Source: Mucilaginibacter phyllosphaerae (GTDB taxonomy: Bacteria; Bacteroidota; Bacteroidia; Sphingobacteriales; Sphingobacteriaceae). Taken from it: DNA of 64,000 bases. Both the position numbers and the translations under genes were made by a program. Positions 42,966 through 51,802 of this stretch are shown here, piece after piece (position 1 is the stretch's first letter; every line of letters begins with the position of its first letter). The stretch lies in contig NZ_SNQG01000001.1 of the NCBI RefSeq assembly GCF_004378255.1, forward strand, positions 62,001 through 126,000, given 5' to 3'. Below the pieces are notes generated by a model, which was not told where the DNA came from, searched no databases, and worked only from the letters and a program-made list of their open reading frames with translations.

Positions 42966-44243
42966 TTAATGCCCTGCCACGATCTCGATCTTTTTAACTT
43001 TAAGATTTTTGATTGCAAACCAAAGTATCATGGCAAAACAAACGCCCGGCACCAGGTAAGAGAACTGGATGTTTGTAGCATCAGACAGACGGCCCATTAT
43101 TGGCGGTATTACCGCACCGCCTACAATCCCCATAATCACCAACGATGAACCCAGCTTGGTTTTTGAACCCAGATCACGGATACTAAGCGAGAATATAGTT
43201 GGGAACATGATAGACATGAAGAACCAAACTGCCATTAGCGTGTAAACTGCAATAGTACCCTGCAGGTTAATAGCTGCAACGATGAGTATAATATTGATAA
43301 CAGAATAAGTAACCAGCAGCTTAACCGGATTAAAGAATTTCATAAGCAAGGTACCGGTGAACCTGCCCACCATAAAACCTAAAAAAGCCAGCGATAAATA
43401 TAAAGATGCCGGCTTCTCTTCAAAACCTGCTACCTTTTCGCTAAAGCGGATAAAAAAACTGCTTACACATGCCTGGCCGCCTACATAAAAAAACTCGGCC
43501 AGCACACCAGACATGAGGTGCTTATTCTTCAACAAGTCCGAAATCTGTGAACCTAATGAACGGCGCCCGTCACCGGCTAATTCTACTTCTTCTTCGTTAA
43601 CTTTCGGGAAGGCCGTGCGCCAAACCATCATGGCAACTAAAAATACCACAATGCTTATTACAACAAACGGTATTTGTACCGACGCTGCCTCGTGGTTTAA
43701 ATGTGCGTTCAATTGTTCTGCAGACATGGCCTTCTCTTCGGCAGCGCTTAACGTTTTGCCCGACAGGATGAACATACCACCTAATAACGGTGCCAAAGTA
43801 GCTGCCAGCCCGTTAAACGACTGTGCAAAGTTAATACGCTGTGTGGCGCTTTTGGGATCGCCAATTAAGGTGATCAATGGGTTGGCTGCGGTCTCTAAAA
43901 AAGCCATTCCGGAGAATACCACAAACAACGCCCCTAAAAAGAATGCATAGTTACGTACCGCGGCTGCCGGATAAAACAGCATGGCCCCTATCGAAAACAG
44001 CAGCAGGCCAAATATAATGCCACCTTTATAGCCGTACTTTTTCATGAACTGTGCCGCCGGTATGGGCAATAAAAAATAGGCGATGTAGGATGCAGAGTCT
44101 ATCAGCGAAGATTGAAAATCTGTAAGCTGGCAGGCTTTTTTTAAATGCGGTATAAGAATAGGGTTTAAATTTAGGGCAAATCCCCATAAAAAAAATAAGG
44201 ATGTTATTAGCGCAACAGCAGCTAAACTTTTGTCTTTTGACAT
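42966..44243 (-). CDS. Sugar MFS transporter of the FucP family
   Basis: The 425-residue protein has about twelve membrane segments and FucP-family motifs: FFLWGFALNLNPILIPHLKKA at the start, GLLLFSIGAMLFYPAA and FLETAANPLITLIGDPKSATQRINFAQSFNG, followed by a second half with VRFTGTLLM-like G(R)FTG. It is a proton-coupled importer of fucose, glucose or galactose type. The sugar cannot be fixed. The nearby kdgK-eda pair for keto-deoxy-gluconate use lies 1.9 kb away on the same strand; a functional link is possible but unproven. Confidence 0.9.
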   Translation of the reverse strand: MSKDKSLAAVALITSLFFLWGFALNLNPILIPHLKKACQLTDFQSSLIDSASYIAYFLLPIPAAQFMKKYGYKGGIIFGLLLFSIGAMLFYPAAAVRNYAFFLGALFVVFSGMAFLETAANPLITLIGDPKSATQRINFAQSFNGLAATLAPLLGGMFILSGKTLSAAEEKAMSAEQLNAHLNHEAASVQIPFVVISIVVFLVAMMVWRTAFPKVNEEEVELAGDGRRSLGSQISDLLKNKHLMSGVLAEFFYVGGQACVSSFFIRFSEKVAGFEEKPASLYLSLAFLGFMVGRFTGTLLMKFFNPVKLLVTYSVINIILIVAAINLQGTIAVYTLMAVWFFMSIMFPTIFSLSIRDLGSKTKLGSSLVIMGIVGGAVIPPIMGRLSDATNIQFSYLVPGVCFAMILWFAIKNLKVKKIEIVAGH

Positions 44244-44437
44244 TGTGCGGGTTTAATATTTGATGAAAAATTGGTGCGCCAATATAAATTTTTTAATTCA
44301 TTTACGGCTTATTTTTTGACGTGAATTTAGGCCATCAACTGTGCTGGCCTGTTTGCAGCGCCTGGTGGTTTATTATGCACCTAAAGTAAAGAAATGGCAC
44401 TATATAGCATATTACCTTAAAACCGATATGCTTTTGG

Positions 44438-44445
44438 TATCTTTG
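44438..44445 (+). promoter_or_regulatory. Putative -7 box of the degenerate DEAD-box gene
   Basis: TATCTTTG is an exact TAnnTTTG match, 19 bases before the ATG at 44465. Confidence 0.45.
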
Positions 44446-44464
44446 CATTCTTTATATTTTTTAA

Positions 44465-45790
44465 ATGGCCTGGGCAGAAAAATTTAAGCTGAATAAACAG
44501 CTGATAAAAACAGTTACCGAATTAGGGTTTACGCAACCTAAAGAAATACAGCAAAAAGCGCTTAACCGCATTATTGGCGGCCAGGATGTGATCGGTATCG
44601 GGCCCGAGGGTTGCGGAAAAACCACATTGCTGGTTTTAGCTACGCTTAACCGTTTTAAGCACAGCGCAGATGGTGTGCCAAAAGCTTTGATCTTAGCGCC
44701 CGACCAGGAGAAAGTATTTGAACTGCTTGCCCAGTTTGACAGGATAAACCGTAACAAAACCATCCGTATTGTTAGCCTGCATGCAGGCACTACTACCGAG
44801 CAGCAAATGGATGACCTGGCAGAAGGATCTGACATTGTAGTTGCCACGCCAGACAGAGCGCGGGCCATCTATTTAAAACTTGGATTGAACCTGAACAAGG
44901 TTGATTTTTTTGCAGTTGACGATGCGCAGCTTATTGTTAAAAAAGGCCTGCAACTACCCGTTGTTGAACTGGCAAACAGTATTGGCAAGGCGCAGCGCCT
45001 GGTGTTTACAGAAGTAATGCACGCCAAGCTCGAAAAAATGATAGCGCCATTTATGCAGCTGCCCGCAACGGTAGAGGTTGAGGAAATGCCGGATACACAG
45101 TTACCCGTACATCAGCAGATGCTGTACCACGTACCTAATTTTGGCACCAAGCTAAATCTGCTAAATTTATTTTTATATGATGAGGAACTGTTTACTAAAA
45201 CCGTAGTATTCACCAACACGCGCCTCACCGCCGAAACCGTTTACAAAAGCCTGCAAAACAGGTTACGCAAAGCGGTAACGCTGATAAACCCTTTATCATT
45301 TGAGTATAACAAAGTAAATGATATAAACGAATTTAAAACAGATAGCAGCCTGCGCGTACTGATCATTGCTAATGAAGGCACAGAAGCTATTGATATAACC
45401 GGCATCCCTTTTATAATACACCTTGACCTGCCGGCCGAAAAAGAAGTATATATACAGCACATCCAAAACCATGCAGCTAATGCCGAAGATGAAACTTTAG
45501 CTTTAACCTTTGCCACCGACCTGGAGCTTGACCAGGTACGCCGCATTGAACACGCTACCGGCCAGAAAATGCAAAAAGCCGACTTGCCCGATGAACTGGT
45601 AATAGAAAAAGACCGCAAGCAAAAGGAAGAGGAAAAAGAACAGGCCAAAGCAAAAAAACATACCAAGCCGGATCCTAACCAATATGTACCCGGCGAGGCT
45701 TTCCACGAAAAGAAGCCGGAGAACTCAAAGACTTATAATTACAGTTCGGGTACAAAGGCCAAAATGAATATGAAAAAGAAACACGGTTAA
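44465..45790 (+). CDS. Degenerate DEAD-box helicase-like protein, probably not an active helicase
   Basis: The 441-residue protein keeps the two RecA domains and a P-loop (GPEGCGKTTLLVLA, residues about 43-56) but has lost core motifs. DEAD is VDDAQ (about residue 152), SAT is TEV, the ARGID motif is EAIDI, and the HRxGRxxR arginine-finger motif is HIQNHAA (about residue 330). It still shares LYHVPN, NLLN and a GEAFHEKK tail block with the active helicase at 27689, so it is a diverged paralogue. ATP binding may persist; unwinding is unlikely. Confidence 0.85.
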   Translation: MAWAEKFKLNKQLIKTVTELGFTQPKEIQQKALNRIIGGQDVIGIGPEGCGKTTLLVLATLNRFKHSADGVPKALILAPDQEKVFELLAQFDRINRNKTIRIVSLHAGTTTEQQMDDLAEGSDIVVATPDRARAIYLKLGLNLNKVDFFAVDDAQLIVKKGLQLPVVELANSIGKAQRLVFTEVMHAKLEKMIAPFMQLPATVEVEEMPDTQLPVHQQMLYHVPNFGTKLNLLNLFLYDEELFTKTVVFTNTRLTAETVYKSLQNRLRKAVTLINPLSFEYNKVNDINEFKTDSSLRVLIIANEGTEAIDITGIPFIIHLDLPAEKEVYIQHIQNHAANAEDETLALTFATDLELDQVRRIEHATGQKMQKADLPDELVIEKDRKQKEEEKEQAKAKKHTKPDPNQYVPGEAFHEKKPENSKTYNYSSGTKAKMNMKKKHG

Positions 45791-45873
45791 AAATTGGGGT
45801 GTTTTAGCAGTAGCTTAAATGATCCTGTTCCGGCGGTTTCTTAACACGATCTCGAAAGTTTTTCAGTGTGAGC

Positions 45874-46101
45874 TTATTGCTTCATTTCTTTATAATATTC
45901 GATATACAGGTCTTCTACCTTTTTGCGTGCCCAAGGGGTTTTACGAAGAAATTTCAAGCTGGAATTAACGCTGGGATTATCTAAAAAACAATTGATACGG
46001 ATACGATAACCCATTTCGCCCCAGCCTATATGTACCACTAAAGCGTTCAGTATGGCTTCCAGGGTTTTGCCGTGCAGCGGGTCTTTTGATTGTTGCTCCA
46101 T
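45874..46101 (-). CDS. VF530-family (DUF2132) small DNA-binding protein
   Basis: The 75-residue protein has the sequence [60 protein letters not shown], the VF530 family signature across almost its whole length. Family members have a helical fold and are annotated as DNA-binding from structure; the cellular role is unknown. It follows eda by 34 bases on the same strand and may end that transcript. Confidence 0.85.
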   Translation of the reverse strand: MEQQSKDPLHGKTLEAILNALVVHIGWGEMGYRIRINCFLDNPSVNSSLKFLRKTPWARKKVEDLYIEYYKEMKQ

Positions 46102-46135
46102 ATCGGCAATACTGTTATTTTAATTAAATCTTCGG

Positions 46136-46795
46136 TTATTTACTTAGCTGTACCAGTTCCAACGCCTTAAGCGTATCATTATATAACTGGGTGTACAGCC
46201 TTTTATCTAACACGTTACGGCTTATTAATTTACTGCCCATCCCTACCGCGCAAACACCCGATCTGAACCACTCTGCAATGTTGCCGGCCTCTATCTCTAC
46301 CCCGCCGGTAGGTACAAATAATTGGCCGGGAAAAAGGTCGCGTATGGAGGCAATGAATGCCGGGCCTAATATATTAGCCGGGAATATTTTTATCAGTTTT
46401 GCTTTATACTGCTGGGCAATATGGATCTCGGTTGGGGTCATACAACCGGGGACCCACAGTTTGCCATAGTTATCAGCCACCAATGCTACCTCGTTATCTA
46501 CAATGGGCGATACAATAAAATCGGCACCGGCTTCAACAAAGGCTTCGGCTTCTAAACCGGTTTTTATGGTACCTATACCCAGGTACACATCAGGCATATC
46601 CTTAGCTAACCTTTGCTTGATGTGGTAAAAATTACTTAATGCCTCTTTACCCCTGTTGGTATATTCTACAGCCCTTACACCTGCATTATACATCGTGCGA
46701 ATGATCTCGAAACTCACTTCGGCATCTTCGTAAAAAAACAAGGGCAGCATCCCCTGCGATAAAATGGCGTCTAAAACTTTCTCTTTGTTATTCAT
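46136..46795 (-). CDS. eda: 2-keto-3-deoxy-6-phosphogluconate aldolase
   Basis: This class I aldolase splits KDPG into pyruvate and glyceraldehyde 3-phosphate. The 219-residue protein has the Schiff-base Lys136 in KLIKIFPANILG, the catalytic Glu44 in AVEYTNRG, VPGCMTPTEI and PTGGVEIEAGNIAEWFRSG for phosphate binding. It overlaps the end of kdgK by 8 bases on the same strand, so kinase and aldolase are translated in a coupled order, KDG to KDPG to pyruvate plus GAP. Confidence 0.93.
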   Translation of the reverse strand: MNNKEKVLDAILSQGMLPLFFYEDAEVSFEIIRTMYNAGVRAVEYTNRGKEALSNFYHIKQRLAKDMPDVYLGIGTIKTGLEAEAFVEAGADFIVSPIVDNEVALVADNYGKLWVPGCMTPTEIHIAQQYKAKLIKIFPANILGPAFIASIRDLFPGQLFVPTGGVEIEAGNIAEWFRSGVCAVGMGSKLISRNVLDKRLYTQLYNDTLKALELVQLSK

Positions 46796-47831
46796 ACTTT
46801 ATCGCTTTGGTAATTTCTTCAACAGTTTGCGTGGTGGCATCACTGGTTATAAAAAGTTTTTGGAATGCGGCAGCGGTAGCAAACTCCAGCGTTTGCTGTG
46901 CCGGTGTATTGTTGTAAAAGCCGTAGATAAGCCCGGCCATAAAACAATCCCCGGTACCTACTTTATCTACTTTTTGTTGCGTATTGTATTCCTGCGAGTT
47001 ATAGAATTTACCATCGGTGTACAGGCAGGTATAATAGTCGATATCGTCCCGCTCATCAAAACGAAACGTGTTAGCTACTGCTTTACATTGCTGATATTGC
47101 TGCATGATCCTTTCTGATGAGGATAGCGCTTCTTTCAAATAAATACTCTTTTGGCCGGATTCATGAATATCACCCGATATGGCAATCCCCAGCATTTTTT
47201 CGGCAGCCCAGATGTTACCCATAATTACATCGCAATACTTTACCAGATGGGGCATAACATCCTGTGGCTGTTTACCGTATTGCCACAATTTAGAGCGGTA
47301 ATTCAGATCTACCGATATGGTGATCCCTTTAGCCGAAGCGGCCTGTAATACCTCCAGGCATACATCAGCCACCTGCTGACTGATAGCCGGGCAGATGGCA
47401 CTAAAATGGAACCAGCTTACACCATCCAGCACTTTGTCCCAATCTATCATCCGCGGTTTTAGATCGGCAAAGGCCGAGTTAGCTCTATCGTATATCAGGG
47501 CATCATGCTTCAGATCTTGCCCCTTGGTAAGAAAATACAACCCAAGCCTGTTACCATGATAATGGATAGCGGTGGTATCGATATTCTTTTGATCAAGATA
47601 GCTTACAATTTGGGCACACAAGCCATTACTGGGCAATGCGGTAAAATAGCCAGACGGTACATTCCACAGAGCCAGGGCCGTTGCCACATTCAGCTCTGCG
47701 CCGCCAACGTAAAATGGCAAAGTATTATTCTGCAGCCATTCACCACCCCCATCCGGGCAAATTCTTAACAGCAGTTCGCCAAAAGATAACACGGTGCCGC
47801 TTTTAAAATTTTGTGCTGATAAATTACTCAT
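46788..47831 (-). CDS. kdgK: 2-keto-3-deoxygluconate kinase (PfkB family)
   Basis: KdgK phosphorylates 2-keto-3-deoxygluconate, a product of hexuronate or ED-type breakdown. The start at 47831 gives 347 residues; Met at 47840 is the alternative. The ribokinase fold shows LSFGELLLRI near the N-terminus, the PfkB signature in KVGTGDCFMAGLIYG with the catalytic Asp, and substrate-side residues in YVGGAELNVATALA. The aldolase gene overlaps its 3' end. Confidence 0.9.
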   Translation of the reverse strand: MSNLSAQNFKSGTVLSFGELLLRICPDGGGEWLQNNTLPFYVGGAELNVATALALWNVPSGYFTALPSNGLCAQIVSYLDQKNIDTTAIHYHGNRLGLYFLTKGQDLKHDALIYDRANSAFADLKPRMIDWDKVLDGVSWFHFSAICPAISQQVADVCLEVLQAASAKGITISVDLNYRSKLWQYGKQPQDVMPHLVKYCDVIMGNIWAAEKMLGIAISGDIHESGQKSIYLKEALSSSERIMQQYQQCKAVANTFRFDERDDIDYYTCLYTDGKFYNSQEYNTQQKVDKVGTGDCFMAGLIYGFYNNTPAQQTLEFATAAAFQKLFITSDATTQTVEEITKAIKYE

Positions 47832-47897
47832 CAAGATCAATAATATGTTAGATAGATAGGATGGCTGAAATTATAAATTATAGCTTAAAACACCAAT

Positions 47898-47923
47898 AAA
47901 AAAGCCTGTAATTTCTTACAGGC
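47898..47923 (-). terminator. Rho-independent terminator of the DUF4920 gene
   Basis: The 8-bp stem GCCTGTAA/TTACAGGC has a 4-base loop and, read on the minus strand, is followed by TTTTTTATT. It lies 81 bases after the stop at 48004. Confidence 0.8.
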
Positions 47924-48003
47924 CTGTATATTTTGCCATTATCACTTATTATTTTTATCGTTCTTAAAAACTATACACAGGCAATTATTAAGTAAGCCAA
48001 AAA

Positions 48004-48477
48004 TTATTTAACCACTAAAACGCCATCTGCCATAACAGAGATATCTTTTTTAGGTGTATTGATCATGGCAATCTCTTCTTTGCTTTTGCCGGCATCTGCA
48101 GCATAGTGTTTTAACCGCTCAACAGAAGTCTCCTTCACTTTGGCCCTACCCTCTATCACTACGGTTTTACCAACAATATTTTGCGGCATAAAATATTCGT
48201 AATCTGTAAACTGTACCATTATCGGCGAGCCTTTAGCCTGCTGAAGTTTCATAAAGCAGCCTTTCTTTTTACAAACCTCTACCACAGTGCCGGTAATTTT
48301 ACCGGTGTAAACACTATCGGTGCTCAGGGTTTTATTCAGGGCATCGGTATTCAGGGCGTTATCGGCAGTAACTACCTTGCCGTAAGTTACACCAGGCTCG
48401 GCAGGTTTAATGTTGCTCTGTGCAAATGTTGCGGCAGTAAAACCAAGGCATAAGGCAAGCAAAATAAGTTTTTTCAT
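48004..48477 (-). CDS. Exported DUF4920 protein
   Basis: The 157-residue protein has a signal peptide (residues 1-19, TAATFAQ). An OB-like beta domain follows, with the DUF4920 signature ITGTVVEVCKKKGCFMKL, two Cys (VCKKKGC) and YFMPQNIVGKTVVIEG. The two cysteines suggest metal or heme-like binding, but no function is established. It is monocistronic, with its own terminator and an exact -7 box upstream (48504-48511). Confidence 0.85.
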   Translation of the reverse strand: MKKLILLALCLGFTAATFAQSNIKPAEPGVTYGKVVTADNALNTDALNKTLSTDSVYTGKITGTVVEVCKKKGCFMKLQQAKGSPIMVQFTDYEYFMPQNIVGKTVVIEGRAKVKETSVERLKHYAADAGKSKEEIAMINTPKKDISVMADGVLVVK

Positions 48478-48503
48478 ATTAAGGTTTTAAAGATGTGTTA
48501 TTA

Positions 48504-48511
48504 CAAAAATA
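48504..48511 (-). promoter_or_regulatory. Putative -7 box of the DUF4920 gene
   Basis: The minus strand reads TATTTTTG, an exact TAnnTTTG match, 26 bases before the ATG. Confidence 0.4.
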
Positions 48512-48597
48512 ATATTTTATTTCGATTTGCTTACTACTTAACAACAAGGCCTGATATCGTCAGATAAAATAAATACCCGTTTACACTAAAACCTGAT

Positions 48598-48605
48598 TAA
48601 TTTTG
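48598..48605 (+). promoter_or_regulatory. Putative -7 box of the DUF4268 gene
   Basis: TAATTTTG is an exact TAnnTTTG match, eight bases before the ATG at 48614. Confidence 0.4.
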
Positions 48606-48613
48606 CGCTTCAT

Positions 48614-49069
48614 ATGTACTCTAAAGAACAGGCATCACAACTAAAACAAGCATTCTGGACAGCCTTTGGGCTGTATATGGGCCCGGTGCTTTCTGCAGAA
48701 GGCTTGCGCACCAACTGGATCAACTATAAAACAGGCGTAAAACACATCTTTTTCAGGATGCAGGCCGATAACAAAATGGCTGTTATTGCGATTGAAATTG
48801 CCCATCCTGATACAGAGTTGCAGCAACTGTTTTTCGAACAATTCGCCACTTACAAAACCGTGCTTCACAATACGCTTGCTGAAGACTGGGAATGGCAGCT
48901 ACATACCACCGATGATCATGGTAAAACAATCAGCCGAATCTACACGCAGATCTCCCCTGTCAGTATTTTTCAAAAGGAAGACTGGCCAAAGCTGATCTCT
49001 TTCTTTAAACCCCGAATTATAGCGCTTGATGAGTTTTGGGGCGATGCCAAAGCTGCCTTTGAGGTATAG
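48614..49069 (+). CDS. DUF4268 protein
   Basis: The 151-residue protein matches DUF4268 along most of its length: SKEQASQLKQAFWTAFGLYM, NWINYKTGVKHIFFRMQADNKMAVIAIEI and AEDWEWQLHTTDDHGK. In other proteins this domain is often C-terminal to a restriction-type nuclease domain; here it stands alone, with no PD-(D/E)xK motif seen. It lies 49 bases before the DUF763 gene on the same strand. An exact TAATTTTG box ends 8 bases before its ATG. Confidence 0.8.
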   Translation: MYSKEQASQLKQAFWTAFGLYMGPVLSAEGLRTNWINYKTGVKHIFFRMQADNKMAVIAIEIAHPDTELQQLFFEQFATYKTVLHNTLAEDWEWQLHTTDDHGKTISRIYTQISPVSIFQKEDWPKLISFFKPRIIALDEFWGDAKAAFEV

Positions 49070-49105
49070 ATCTAAAAATCGCAATTCTAAATTCAAATAA
49101 ATTAC

Positions 49106-49113
49106 TAATTTTG
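49106..49113 (+). promoter_or_regulatory. Putative -7 box of the DUF763 gene
   Basis: TAATTTTG is an exact TAnnTTTG match, five bases before the ATG at 49119. Confidence 0.4.
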
Positions 49114-49118
49114 TTAGC

Positions 49119-50321
49119 ATGAAACGATCCGGGAGCGCCGACCTGCCGTTGCATTATGGCTACGTGCCTGTTTGGCTTGCCGAACGTATGGCAAAGCTGG
49201 GCCTGGCTGTAATGGAAACTATTGTGATGGATTATGGCAAAGACGAAGTTTTACGCCGCCTTAGCGATCCATTCTGGTTTCAGAGCCTGGGTGCCGTTAT
49301 GGGGATGGATTGGCATTCATCGGGCATTACCACATCTGTGATGGGTGCTTTAAAACGTGCTATCAACCCGCATAGCCGCGAACTTGGCATTTACATTTGC
49401 GGCGGTAAAGGGAAACATTCTACCAAAACGCCACAGGAACTGATGGATGTATGCAACAGAACCGGACTTAACGGTAACTATCTGGTAAAATGCAGCAAGC
49501 TAAGTGCAAAAATAGATAACACAGCCATACAAGATGGCTTTCAGCTTTATACACATAACTTTATTTTGAGCGATACCGGCAAATGGGCCGTTGTGCAACA
49601 GGGAATGAGCGATGCCAGCAGCACAGCCCGCCGTTACCACTGGCATTCCGAACAGCTTACTTCTTTTGTGGAAGACCCGCATACGGCCATCCACGGGCAT
49701 AACAACGGGGTTATATTAAATATGGCCGACAAGCTGGCCGACGCTTCGCGCAGGGGCGTTATGCAAATTGCGGCAGAACAGCCTCACCGGATGCTAAAAG
49801 AGATAAGCAAACTGGTAATGCCTGCCCACCATGATGTACAGGCTAAGGATATAGACCTGAAACGCCTGGGTGCGGTGCTGTGGCTGGCCCACGAAAAACA
49901 GCCTGACGATTTTGAGGATCTGTTATTGTTACAAGGCCTTGGCCCGCGTACCTTACAATCGTTAGCATTAGTAAGCGAAGTGATTCATGGTACACCATCG
50001 CGATTTAAAGATCCCGCTCGATTTTCTTTTGCGCATGGCGGCAAAGACGGTCACCCCTTCCCCGTACCTATAAAAGTTTATGATGAAACTATTGGTGTGT
50101 TACAAACTGCTATACACAAGGCAAAACTGGGCAATAATGAAAAAAGCGAGGCTATTAAACGCCTTACCAATATAGCACAGGCAGCCGAGAAGAATTTTAC
50201 CCCAAACGCCAACTTTGATCAGGTGATAGAAAAAGAGAGGAATAAGTCCTGGAGATACGGCGGCCGTACCGTATTTGGTAAAGTTAAACCACCCGCACAA
50301 AAGCAATTAAGTTTATTTTAA
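49119..50321 (+). CDS. DUF763 protein with helix-hairpin-helix-like motif
   Basis: The 400-residue protein is a full-length DUF763 member: RSGSADLPLHYGYVPVWLAERM at the start, DPFWFQSLGAVMGMDWHSSG, YICGGKGKHSTKTP and FAHGGKDGHPFPVP near the end. Around residue 270 the run LLQGLGPRTLQSLALVSEV resembles a helix-hairpin-helix DNA contact. The family has no described function; bacterial and archaeal members exist. The cytoplasmic, basic protein could act on nucleic acid (inference). It overlaps the convergent DUF4142 gene by 9 bases. Confidence 0.85.
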   Translation: MKRSGSADLPLHYGYVPVWLAERMAKLGLAVMETIVMDYGKDEVLRRLSDPFWFQSLGAVMGMDWHSSGITTSVMGALKRAINPHSRELGIYICGGKGKHSTKTPQELMDVCNRTGLNGNYLVKCSKLSAKIDNTAIQDGFQLYTHNFILSDTGKWAVVQQGMSDASSTARRYHWHSEQLTSFVEDPHTAIHGHNNGVILNMADKLADASRRGVMQIAAEQPHRMLKEISKLVMPAHHDVQAKDIDLKRLGAVLWLAHEKQPDDFEDLLLLQGLGPRTLQSLALVSEVIHGTPSRFKDPARFSFAHGGKDGHPFPVPIKVYDETIGVLQTAIHKAKLGNNEKSEAIKRLTNIAQAAEKNFTPNANFDQVIEKERNKSWRYGGRTVFGKVKPPAQKQLSLF

Positions 50322-50834
50322 ACCGGTACAAATAGTATTAGCCTCTTTCAGATGCATTTGCAGCCTGGGTAAGTTTTTAGCGGCAAAGGCCTGCAATTTG
50401 GGATTGGCATTATTGCTGCCATCCTTAAAAAACTTAATACTTTGCTCGTGGTCGTGAACCATTATCTGTAAGTATTCCTTGTCAAAAGCATTGCCTGTTT
50501 TACCTGTTAGGCTGGCTAAATGCATTTTATGTTCACTGCTTAAACTATCTACTTTTTTAAACTTCCCTTTTGCAGCAATATCATCAAGCTCTTTAGCCGC
50601 TTGCTTATGATCAGCAATTATAGCTTTGGCAAAATCTGTAACATCATTATTTTTAGAATTTTTAAGTGCCAGTTCAGAAAAACTGATCTCTGCAGCGCCA
50701 GATTCTGCTGCTTCATTTACAAACGCCATTCCGTCGTCGTTAACTTTATTATAATTTTTACCTTTTCTGTCGCTGCAAGCCTGTAGGGCAAGCAATGCAA
50801 ATAATGTTAATACTATCAGGGATCTTTTCATCAT
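50313..50834 (-). CDS. DUF4142 lipoprotein
   Basis: The 173-residue protein has a lipoprotein signal (LLALQAC, Cys19). The ferritin-like four-helix DUF4142 domain follows: FVNEAAESGAAEISFSELALKNSKNN, DFAKAIIADHKQAAKEL and HDHEQSIKFFKDG. The His and Glu residues on the helices could bind a metal, but no function is established. Its 3' end overlaps the DUF763 gene by 9 bases. Confidence 0.85.
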   Translation of the reverse strand: MMKRSLIVLTLFALLALQACSDRKGKNYNKVNDDGMAFVNEAAESGAAEISFSELALKNSKNNDVTDFAKAIIADHKQAAKELDDIAAKGKFKKVDSLSSEHKMHLASLTGKTGNAFDKEYLQIMVHDHEQSIKFFKDGSNNANPKLQAFAAKNLPRLQMHLKEANTICTGLK

Positions 50835-51085
50835 TAATGCTTCAGTTTATAAATAATTAACACAAATAACTATATACAGTTTCATTTTAAGCGCATTTAT
50901 TCTTAACAGATAAGCTAAAGCAGCAACTAAATACAACCTGCACGAATAATATTAAAAAACGGGTGTTTTCACTCTTTTATATTCTGCTTTCTTTCCGGTG
51001 ATTTACATATACTTTTTCGGGTGGGCATTAATGTGCTTGATAGTTACATACAAAGCGTTTCTAATCAAATTTCAACACTTAATAT

Positions 51086-51775
51086 ATGGAAAATTTAAAA
51101 ACAGGCAGTAAAGGCAATCTGGTAACCTATCTGCAAAAAAAACTTGTCGTTTTAAACTATCCGGTAACTGTAAATGGCGATTTTGATCAGCTTACGGATG
51201 ATACTGTTAAAAATTATCAGCGTAAAAAGGGGTTAACAGATGATGGCATTGTGGGTGGCAACACCTGGGTTATGGTCTACACAGATACAGAGCACCCCAG
51301 GGATGCCTTAAAACGAATAGAGCGACACAATGATATTAATCAACTGCACCCTATTGTGCGCAAAGCCGCCGTTAAGGTATTTGTACAATTACAAAGCGAA
51401 GGCATCCCTTTCAGGATCTACGAAGCCTACCGATTCCCCGAAAGGCAGGCTGACCTGTATGCACAAGGCCGCACCAAACCCGGCCCTATAGTTACTTATG
51501 CACAACCCTGGTCATCCTATCATCAATACGGCTTGGCTATAGATTTTGTATTATTTGAAAATGGCGAATGGAGTTGGAATGACGCCGGCAGTAAAGCCAA
51601 ATTGTGGAGCAAAATGCATGAACTGGGCACACAGGAAGGTTTAATGCGGCTGGGATTTGAAACACCGCATTTGCAAATTATGGGCACCAGCTCCAGCGCG
51701 CTACGCAGTGGAGTGTACCCTGCCGGCGGCGATAAACTGTGGTATAACAACTTCATGTCGGCCCTGGGTAAGTAA
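51086..51775 (+). CDS. Peptidoglycan-binding M15 endopeptidase, endolysin-like, without signal peptide
   Basis: The 229-residue protein has a PG_binding_1 domain at residues 5-62 (GSKGNLVTYLQKKLVVLNY ... GNTW). An M15 (VanY/CwlK-type) peptidase domain follows at about 85-200. The zinc motif is SxHxxGxAxD with His146 and Asp153 (SSYHQYGLAIDF), plus His195 in ETPHLQI. This layout is like phage endolysins that cut the L-Ala-D-Glu bond. There is no signal peptide, so without a holin or export route it would stay inside the cell. No phage genes surround it. Confidence 0.85.
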   Translation: MENLKTGSKGNLVTYLQKKLVVLNYPVTVNGDFDQLTDDTVKNYQRKKGLTDDGIVGGNTWVMVYTDTEHPRDALKRIERHNDINQLHPIVRKAAVKVFVQLQSEGIPFRIYEAYRFPERQADLYAQGRTKPGPIVTYAQPWSSYHQYGLAIDFVLFENGEWSWNDAGSKAKLWSKMHELGTQEGLMRLGFETPHLQIMGTSSSALRSGVYPAGGDKLWYNNFMSALGK

Positions 51776-51802
51776 ACCTGCCCAAGGCCAACATAGGTTA
51801 AT

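Noticed and set aside
51086-51775. Prophage remnant around the endolysin-like gene
   Set aside because: Flanking genes (DUF4142, PEP carboxylase) are chromosomal and no phage structural or integrase gene is seen.
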